From: Aureococcus anophagefferens
Taxonomy: Eukaryota; Sar; Pelagophyceae; Pelagomonadales; Pelagomonadaceae
NCBI RefSeq assembly: GCF_000186865.1
Contig: NW_008705575.1
Location: 374,891-438,890, forward strand
Direction of reading: 5' to 3'
Length of the DNA stretch: 64,000 bases
Shown here: piece by piece, positions 58,005 through 64,000 of the stretch
How positions within the stretch are numbered: the stretch's first letter is position 1
Layout: each line of letters opens with the position of its first letter
Position numbers and translations under genes: made by a program
Notes under the pieces: model-generated
Told to the model about the DNA's origin: nothing
What the model saw: the letters and a program-made list of their open reading frames with translations, nothing else
The model's database searches: none

Positions 58005-58340
58005 GGTTTGGTGTCGTGTGGCGGGCAGCCGCGAGGAGATCAGCGGCCCATCGTCTCGCGGCACGATCGATTTGTGAGTTCTTCAGCTTTGGCTCGCCGA
58101 CGGCCAGCAAGCGCCTGCTCGCGGTCGCCGTCCACAGCGCTGAGCGCCACCGGGTGCGCTCGCCGCGTCCAAAACGCGCGTCCCGCCCCACCTTTCTGCG
58201 GTCCGGCGCGGCCGCCGCCGCCGGCGGCGCGCCGCGTCGCCGTCGCGCGGTCGCGCCCGCGCCGCCGCCGCGCGCCCCGCCGCCTGCCGCCCCAAGGCGT
58301 CGCTGTCGTCACCCCGCCCCCCCCCGCGCAGCCCGCCACC

Positions 58341-59939
58341 ATGCTCGTGCTCAACCAGAACACGCAGCGCGACACGGGCCGCAGCGCCCAGCTCGCGAAC
58401 ATCGGCGCCGCGCAGGCCGTCTCGGGCATCGTCCGGTCGACGCTGGGTCCCCGCGCGATGCTCAAGATGCTGCTCGACCCCATGGGCGGCATCGTCATCA
58501 CGAACGACGCCAACGCCATCCTCCGCGAGATCGACGTGAGCCACCCGGCGGCGAAGCAGATGATCGAGCTCAGTCGCGCGCAGGACGAGGAGGTCGGCGA
58601 CGGCACGACGTCCGTGATCGTGCTCACGGGCGAGATGCTCCAGGTCGCCGAGCCGCTGCTGGCGCGCAACATCCACCCGACGGTCATCAACCGGGGCTAC
58701 AGCGCGGCGCGCGACGCGGCCATCAAGGCCTGCGACGCGATGGCGCGGCCCATCAGCCTCGACGACAAGGCCGCGCTCCGCGCGCTCGTCGAGTCCTGCA
58801 TCGGCACGAAGTTCTCGTCGCGCTGGGGCGACAAGGTCATCGAGATGGCCATCGGCGCGACCCTCAAGGTCGTCGTCGAGAAGGGCGGCGTCGACGGCAA
58901 GGAGTCGCACAAGGAGGTCGACATCAAGCGCTACGCGAAGGTCGAGAAGCTCCCCGGCGGCGAGCCGAGCGACTCGCGCGTGTTGGACGGCGTCATGTTC
59001 AACAAGGACGTGACCCACCCGCGCATGCGCCGCAAGATCGCCAACCCGCGCATCCTGCTCCTCGACTGCCCCCTGGAGTACAAGAAGGGCGAGTCGTCCG
59101 CGAGCGTGGAGATCTCCAAGGAGGAGGACTGGAACACGCTCCTGCGCATCGAGGAGGAGTACATCGAGAACATGTGCGCCCAGATCGTCGCCGCGCGGCC
59201 CGACGTCGTCATCACGGAGAAGGGCGTGTCCGATTTGGCGCAGCACTACCTGATGAAGGCGAACATCACGGCCTTCCGCCGCCTGCGCAAGACGGACAAC
59301 AACCGCGTCGCGCGCGCCTGCGGCGCGACCATCTGCTCGCGCACGGACGAGATCCAGGAATCCGACGTCGGCACGGGCTGCGGCACCTTCGAGGTGAAGA
59401 AGGTCGGCGACGAGTACTTCGCGTTCCTGGAAGGGTGCACGTCCGCCAAGGCCTGCACGCTGCTCCTCCGCGGCGGGTCCAAGGACGTGCTCAACGAGGT
59501 CGAGCGCAACCTCCAGGACGCCATGCAGGTCATCCGCAACGTCGTCCTCGAGCCCAAGCTGCTCCCGGGCGGCGGCGCCGCGGAGATGGCCGTCGCGCAC
59601 GCGCTCCAGGAGGAGGCCGCCAAGCTCCCGGGCGTCGAGCAGTTCCCCGTGCGCGCCGTCGCCGAGGCCATGGAGGTCATCCCGCGCACGCTCGCCATGA
59701 ACTGCGGCGCGAAAGTCGTCCGCGCGCTCACGCAGCTCCGCGCGAAGCAGAAGGACAGCGGCCCGACCTGGGGCATCGACGGCACCTGCGGCGACGTCGT
59801 CGACATGAACGACACGGACGGCCCCAACATCTGGGAGCCCTACGCGGTCAAGGTCCAGACCATCAAGACGGCCATCGAGGCCGCGAGCCTCATCCTCCGC
59901 GTCGACGACATCGTCTCCGGCATCAAGAAGGGCAAGTAG
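58341..59939 (+). CDS. CCT3: Chaperonin CCT/TRiC subunit gamma
   Basis: The 532-residue protein is the gamma subunit of the cytosolic chaperonin that folds actin, tubulin and WD40 proteins. It has the group II signatures RSTLGPRAMLKMLLDPMGGI, the ATP-site QDEEVGDGTTSVIVLTGEML, and the later LLPGGGAAEMAVAHAL with MNCGAKVVRALTQLRAKQ. The gamma-type segment RRKIANPRILLLDCPLEYKK and the ending ILRVDDIVSGIKKGK are typical. The ATG at 58341 is preceded by GCCACC, a strong eukaryotic start context; the open frame continues upstream only by chance. A GC- and CT-rich leader of about 330 bp separates it from the divergent ARM gene. Confidence 0.95.
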   Translation: MLVLNQNTQRDTGRSAQLANIGAAQAVSGIVRSTLGPRAMLKMLLDPMGGIVITNDANAILREIDVSHPAAKQMIELSRAQDEEVGDGTTSVIVLTGEMLQVAEPLLARNIHPTVINRGYSAARDAAIKACDAMARPISLDDKAALRALVESCIGTKFSSRWGDKVIEMAIGATLKVVVEKGGVDGKESHKEVDIKRYAKVEKLPGGEPSDSRVLDGVMFNKDVTHPRMRRKIANPRILLLDCPLEYKKGESSASVEISKEEDWNTLLRIEEEYIENMCAQIVAARPDVVITEKGVSDLAQHYLMKANITAFRRLRKTDNNRVARACGATICSRTDEIQESDVGTGCGTFEVKKVGDEYFAFLEGCTSAKACTLLLRGGSKDVLNEVERNLQDAMQVIRNVVLEPKLLPGGGAAEMAVAHALQEEAAKLPGVEQFPVRAVAEAMEVIPRTLAMNCGAKVVRALTQLRAKQKDSGPTWGIDGTCGDVVDMNDTDGPNIWEPYAVKVQTIKTAIEAASLILRVDDIVSGIKKGK

Positions 59940-60030
59940 GCGGGCACACTGCCCGCCGCCGCCGATTGCCGCGCGCCCTCTTAGTAAACCGCCGTCTCTC
60001 CGAGTTATGCCAAGGCGGGTCTGTCAAAAG

Positions 60031-62982
60031 TCACTCGCGGCCGTCGGCGTCGTCGTCGCTGCTGTCGCCGTCGTCGATGACGACGTCCTGGATGGCGATG
60101 TCGTCGTCGTCGTCGTCGTCTTCGAGCCGTTCGGCGGTCGGCGCGCCGTCGCGGTCGAGGGGGTCGACCCAGGCGGGCGTGAGGAGGACGTTGGACGCGA
60201 AGAACTGGTCCTGCGTCTCGCGCTTCGTCGCGAGCGCCAACGTGCCGCGGCTCGCGACGGCGGGCGCGCCCCGGGGCGTGTAGGCCTCGAGGTGGCCCGC
60301 GAGGGCCTCCCGGTTCACGACCGTGCCCAGGGGCGCGTCGAGGCCGCGGATCGCCAGATCGAGGAGCCGGCCCGCGCCCTTTTTGCTGACGACGTACGCC
60401 GTCAGCGACCACGTGTCGTAGGCGCAATTCACGTGCGCGCGCTCCGCCCCCGTGGCGTCGTCGAAGCTCCGCACGTCGTCGTCATCCCGAAAGAAGCGCG
60501 GCGGCACGTGGAGGTAGAGCAGGTCGTAGTCGTGGGGCAGCTCCGCCAGCGCGAGGGCCACCGCCTCGTGCACGCCCGGCGCTAAATCGGCGTCGTCCTC
60601 GAGCACGAGCAAATGCGGCGCGCCGCTGTCCAAGCAGTAGCGCCAGGCGACGCAGTGGGACGCCGCCGCGGCGACCTGGCCCCGGTTCGGCCGGTGTAGG
60701 GACTCGTGCAACCCGTCGCGCTCGGCCCGCGCCGTCCAGGCCGCGACGTCGACGCGCGGCTCGCACTGGTGGCGCTCGAGGTGCGCCTCCAATGCCCCCT
60801 CCACCAACGCATCCACGCTGTCCAGCACGACGAGCTTCGGGATGAGGCTCCGCATGTGCTCCGCGACGTGCGCGGACCGTTTCGCGTCGCGCGCGAGGCG
60901 CAACACGACGCCCGCGACCGCGCGGCCGTAGGCCAGCGCCGACGCGGCGCCGGCGCTCGCGACAACCGTGCCCTCGCCGGCGCTGGGGCCCTTGGCGAGC
61001 TCGTACTGGGCCACGAGCTTCGCGCCCTCCTCGAGCCGGCCCTCGAGAATGTCCTCGTAGCAGCCCTCCGTGAGCTCGCCGAGCTGCTTCTTCTTCGACC
61101 GCGCGCCGAGCTTGCCGCCGTGGACCTCGGCCTTGGCGGCGAAGGTGCCCCAGAAGCCGCCGCCCTTGGCCGCCGCCTTCTCCTCGACGAGCTTCTCCTC
61201 CGCGGCCTCGACGGCCGCCGGGTCCTCGATTGCGGTCCCCTCGGCCGCGGGCAGCATCAATTGGATGTGGTTCGCCGCGGCCGTCAGGAACTTGGGGTTC
61301 GCGTCGCTGCAGGCCTCCACAATAAAGTCCGCGTGCTTCTCGACGGCGGCGACGGCGAGCAGGCAGCCGCGGCGCCGCCGGTGCAGCAGCTTGAGCCGCG
61401 CGTCTTTCGTCCCGAACCGCGGCGCGCCCGTGCCCCGGTAGCTCTCGGCCTCGACGCGCGCCTTGCGCGCCTTGAGCATGTACAGGGGCTTCTCGTCGAT
61501 GCGCATGAGCTCGTCGAGCACCGTTGCGAGCTCGAGGCACGCCTTGAAGTAGAGCACCGCCGGCAGCAGCCGCGCCTCGACGGGCGAGAAGGGCCACTCG
61601 GAGTGCTGCGCGTAGGCCCGCAGCGCGACGGGAAAGGCCGCCTTCCCCGCGAGCAACCCGTCCTTCGTCTCGTCCCAGACGAAGAAGTGGTACAGGTCCG
61701 CCAGGCGGCAGTGGATCTGGCCCATCTCGCAGCCGTCGACGCGGCAGCGCCGCGTCTTCGCGTTGCGCCGCACGTGGCGCGACCGGAACCTACTGTGCGT
61801 CCAGATCAGGGGCTGCGCCTGGATCGTCGCCAGCGTCGCGGCGTCGTCGATGAGCTGCTGGTGCCGCGACGCGATCTTCGCCACCTTCCCCGCGGAGCTC
61901 AGCACCTCCTCGCAGTCCGACGTCTCCACGGACTCGAAGATGCCCTGGGCCCACTTGTAGTCCTCGGGGAACCGCTCGTCGAAGGGCCGCGCCTTGAGCT
62001 CCATGAGCTCGCAGGCCTGCTCGTGCGCGCGCGTCCGCAGCACCGCCCGGTGGCACAGGCCGAGCACGCGCCCGAGCACCGCCGGGTCGCCGCAGGGGTC
62101 GCCCTCGAAGAAGGGCCGCGTGACCCACTTCCGCCCGTGCATGTCGCCGACGACCTTGCCGAACTCCCGCCGCAGCGGCACGTAGCCGCCCGTGACGACG
62201 TCGTCGGGGAGCAGACCGCTGAGCTGGTTCCAGACGCGGCCGATGGCGTCGGCGTAGCGGCCCTCGTCGCGGTGCTCGCGCACCGTGCTCAGCTCGAAGA
62301 CGCCCCGCCCGCACTTGGCGATGAGCACCTCCTCGGGCCCGCCGTAGCCGCCGTCGTCGTTCGCGACCCTCCGGCACTCCGCCACGATACCGTCGTCCGA
62401 CGGCACGGCGAACAAATCCACGAGCTGCGTCGCCCGCGTCACGAGCCGCTTCTGGTTCAGCGCGCGCATCTCCTCGAGCGTCATCGTCTCTTTTTTCACC
62501 AAAACGCGCGGCACGTACTCCGTGAGCTCGGCCGACGCGTCGCCGGTGGCGTCGTCGCTCGCGCCCTCCGTGAGGCGCAACAACTTGGACTGGCGCACGA
62601 CGGGCTTGGCGTCGAAGTAGGCCTGGATGGCGTCGTCGTCCCGCGTGCGCACCCAGAGCGTCTCCTCGAGCGCGAGCAGCGGCGTGATCTTCGCGTCGAG
62701 GTCGAGCTTCTTCCGGCTCGCGTCGCCCCAGAGCGTCGCGTCGGCCCGCGTCTCCTTGGCGCCCGCGGGGTGCTTCGACTCGTAGGAGTCGAAGAACATG
62801 TCGAGCACCTTCCGCAGGGTCTCGCGGTGCACCCAGCGCGCGGGCAGCGTCGCGCGCATGGCGCTGTGCTTCTCCGTGTCCGCGTCCTCCTCGAAGCGCA
62901 GGTAGACGGCGATGGGCTCCGGCTTCGGGAGCGGCGCCTCCGCCTCCGCGGGCGGCGCGGGCGGTGCCTTCGCCGCGCTCAT
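60031..62982 (-). CDS. Large protein with C-terminal GT25-type glycosyltransferase domain
   Basis: This 983-residue intronless protein has an N-terminal part of about 650 residues with no recognised domain (Lys/Glu-rich helices; TYPE: ETLRKVLDMFFDSYESKHPA, HCRLADLYHFFVWDETKDGL). The last 280 residues resemble family 25 glycosyltransferases: QVAAAASHCVAWRYCLDSGA, HLLVLEDDADLAPGVHEAVA with the metal-binding EDDAD, and DTWSLTAYVVSKKGAGRLLD. It ends in an acidic tail. No signal peptide is seen, which is odd for a GT25 enzyme and suggests a cytosolic or unconventional role. The ATG at 62982 starts MSAAKAPPAPP. It is divergent from the next gene, with about 150 bp between starts. Confidence 0.6.
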   Translation of the reverse strand: MSAAKAPPAPPAEAEAPLPKPEPIAVYLRFEEDADTEKHSAMRATLPARWVHRETLRKVLDMFFDSYESKHPAGAKETRADATLWGDASRKKLDLDAKITPLLALEETLWVRTRDDDAIQAYFDAKPVVRQSKLLRLTEGASDDATGDASAELTEYVPRVLVKKETMTLEEMRALNQKRLVTRATQLVDLFAVPSDDGIVAECRRVANDDGGYGGPEEVLIAKCGRGVFELSTVREHRDEGRYADAIGRVWNQLSGLLPDDVVTGGYVPLRREFGKVVGDMHGRKWVTRPFFEGDPCGDPAVLGRVLGLCHRAVLRTRAHEQACELMELKARPFDERFPEDYKWAQGIFESVETSDCEEVLSSAGKVAKIASRHQQLIDDAATLATIQAQPLIWTHSRFRSRHVRRNAKTRRCRVDGCEMGQIHCRLADLYHFFVWDETKDGLLAGKAAFPVALRAYAQHSEWPFSPVEARLLPAVLYFKACLELATVLDELMRIDEKPLYMLKARKARVEAESYRGTGAPRFGTKDARLKLLHRRRRGCLLAVAAVEKHADFIVEACSDANPKFLTAAANHIQLMLPAAEGTAIEDPAAVEAAEEKLVEEKAAAKGGGFWGTFAAKAEVHGGKLGARSKKKQLGELTEGCYEDILEGRLEEGAKLVAQYELAKGPSAGEGTVVASAGAASALAYGRAVAGVVLRLARDAKRSAHVAEHMRSLIPKLVVLDSVDALVEGALEAHLERHQCEPRVDVAAWTARAERDGLHESLHRPNRGQVAAAASHCVAWRYCLDSGAPHLLVLEDDADLAPGVHEAVALALAELPHDYDLLYLHVPPRFFRDDDDVRSFDDATGAERAHVNCAYDTWSLTAYVVSKKGAGRLLDLAIRGLDAPLGTVVNREALAGHLEAYTPRGAPAVASRGTLALATKRETQDQFFASNVLLTPAWVDPLDRDGAPTAERLEDDDDDDDIAIQDVVIDDGDSSDDDADGRE

Positions 62983-63129
62983 CGTGTTGGACGCGGCGTC
63001 GAAAGACGACTTCGCCTCGACGCTGCTCCACCACAGCTCGATTGCTCCACCACCACAACGCATTTCGGCGACTTCAACAAGCTGCGTGCCGAGAATTATT
63101 GAAGCAATATAAATTCGAGGGCAGCCGCA

Positions 63130-64000
63130 ATGGGCGCACCCTCGCGCGGCGGCCGCCGCAGCGGTCCGAACCCTGTAACATGCGTGCTGGGCGTGTTCAC
63201 GCTCGTCGCGACGTTCCTGCTGTTCCTCGAGATGCACGAGACCGCCCAGATCAAGGCGCTCGCCGAAGCCCAGGGCGTGTCGCTTGCCGCGGCCGAGGCC
63301 CGGGCGACGGCGGCGGACGCGCGCGCGGTGCGAGCCGACGCGGACGCGACGCGGCAGCGCGACGTGGCGACGGCGGCGCGCCACGCCGCCGACGCCGCGG
63401 CGGAGCGCGCCTCCGCGGAGCGCGCGGCCGCGGCGCGGGCCGCCGAGGCCGCCGCGGCCGCGCTCCAATCCGCGGCGGCGGCGCCGAGCGAGCTCGCGGC
63501 GGCCGTCGCGCACTGGCGCGACCGGGCGGCGCGGCCCGTCGTCGCGCCCGGCGACACGCTCGCGGCGCGCGGCGGCGGCGAGTCGCGCTGGCCCCCGGCG
63601 CTCGCGTACTCGGACACGTGGCGCCGCGCGCCGCGGCTGCGGCCGACGCCCGCGGGCGTCGGCGCCGAGGGCGCCGCCCGCGCCCTGCCGTCCGTCGACG
63701 TCGACGCCCTGGAGCGCGCGCGGGGCCGGCGCCGCGCGCGCGGCGCGGAGTTCTACGGCACCGCGGCGACGGCCGCCGCGTTCGTGCGGCGGCGCCTCGC
63801 GGAGCAACTGGAGGACCCGGAGGCCCACAAGCGCCCGCAGCAGGCCTGCGCGCTCGGCGCGACGCGCGAGGCCCAGCTGCGAGCCGTCGCCGACGCCGCG
63901 AACGGCCGGCGCGTCGCGCTGGGTCTGGTCGGCTACGACGCGACGCGCGACTACCCGTCGCTCCGGCGCGTCCGCGCGTTCGCGCGGAGCCTCGCGGCCG
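63130..64000 (+). CDS. Coiled-coil type II membrane protein, cut by the window end
   Basis: The frame opens with ATG at 63130 and stays open to the last base. It begins GAPSRGGRRSGPNPVTC then a membrane anchor (VLGVFTLVATFLLFLEM), followed by a long Ala/Glu/Arg-rich coiled coil (LAAAEARATAADARAVRADA and on). A more globular region includes HWRDRAARPVV, LAYSDTWRRAPRL and ALGLVGYDATRDYPSLRRVR. The stem-plus-domain layout resembles Golgi glycosyltransferases, but no catalytic motif is inside the window. Codons end overwhelmingly in G or C. The 3' end lies beyond 64000. Confidence 0.65.
   Translation, partial: MGAPSRGGRRSGPNPVTCVLGVFTLVATFLLFLEMHETAQIKALAEAQGVSLAAAEARATAADARAVRADADATRQRDVATAARHAADAAAERASAERAAAARAAEAAAAALQSAAAAPSELAAAVAHWRDRAARPVVAPGDTLAARGGGESRWPPALAYSDTWRRAPRLRPTPAGVGAEGAARALPSVDVDALERARGRRRARGAEFYGTAATAAAFVRRRLAEQLEDPEAHKRPQQACALGATREAQLRAVADAANGRRVALGLVGYDATRDYPSLRRVRAFARSLAA

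Noticed and set aside
1..64000. In-frame TGA codons read as selenocysteine
   Set aside because: Selenoproteins are common in this algal group, but every frame break here is better explained by an intron or a missing base, and no gene stops at a TGA aligned with a known catalytic Cys/Sec site.

Overview
The window reads as nuclear DNA of a GC-rich, gene-dense photosynthetic stramenopile, most likely a pelagophyte close to Aureococcus. The reasons are: (1) two proteins (multidomain acetyl-CoA carboxylase and a fused anthranilate synthase) start with a signal peptide followed by an A-x-A/F type junction and a basic transit stretch, the targeting signal of secondary red plastids; (2) several introns are copies of one another, flanked by 8-bp duplications, as reported for introner elements of Aureococcus; (3) eukaryotic housekeeping genes (CCT gamma, TFIIH p62/Tfb1, TTLL12-like ligase) sit beside a nickel superoxide dismutase. 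There are no operons or bacterial ribosome-binding sites.

Layout. 1-1349 has no convincing gene. 1350-8000: Fringe-like glycosyltransferase, SIP5/GW2-like RING protein, TTLL12-like protein and a BKACE-family enzyme. 8000-12100: a fucosyltransferase-like protein and two tandem MYND-RING-Sel1 paralogues. 12284-18940: plastid acetyl-CoA carboxylase. 19800-29550: SR/proline-rich protein, WD40 protein, secreted Ni-SOD, helical-repeat protein, FAM69-like kinase, mitochondrial carrier and CHK/APH-like kinase. A gap of 860 N (29780-30639) follows a tandem repeat. 30640-40430: a glycosyltransferase-like gene running into the gap, a GT8-like/sulfotransferase fusion, a Cys-rich surface protein, plastid TrpE-TrpG, a DxD glycosyltransferase and a TLDc-like protein. 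40575-43925: an acidic repeat protein. 44139-52927: an unassigned protein, a small membrane protein, Tfb1 and a large receptor-channel-like protein. 53000-64000: alpha/beta hydrolase, cNMP-RGS signalling protein, ARM protein, CCT3, a GT25-type protein and a coiled-coil membrane protein cut by the window end.

The main discovery target is the intron set. Five introns of about 190-210 bp belong to one element family, found in both orientations relative to the host gene. Two 88-bp introns in the receptor gene belong to a second family. A 125-bp intron in Tfb1 shows the same signature. In each, an 8-bp direct repeat flanks the element. The 5' splice donor (GT or GC) is the start of the upstream repeat copy, and the 3' AG is the last two bases of the element. 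The insertion therefore carries one splice site and takes the other from the target duplication. Removing these introns joins separate reading frames into recognisable proteins.

Functionally, the window is rich in endomembrane glycan enzymes (about seven glycosyltransferase-like or sulfotransferase domains), consistent with an alga that makes a sulfated glycan coat. Neighbouring genes are commonly head-to-head with under 150 bp between start codons. Four genes carry five apparent one-base deletions, more likely consensus errors in GC-rich sequence than real pseudogenes.
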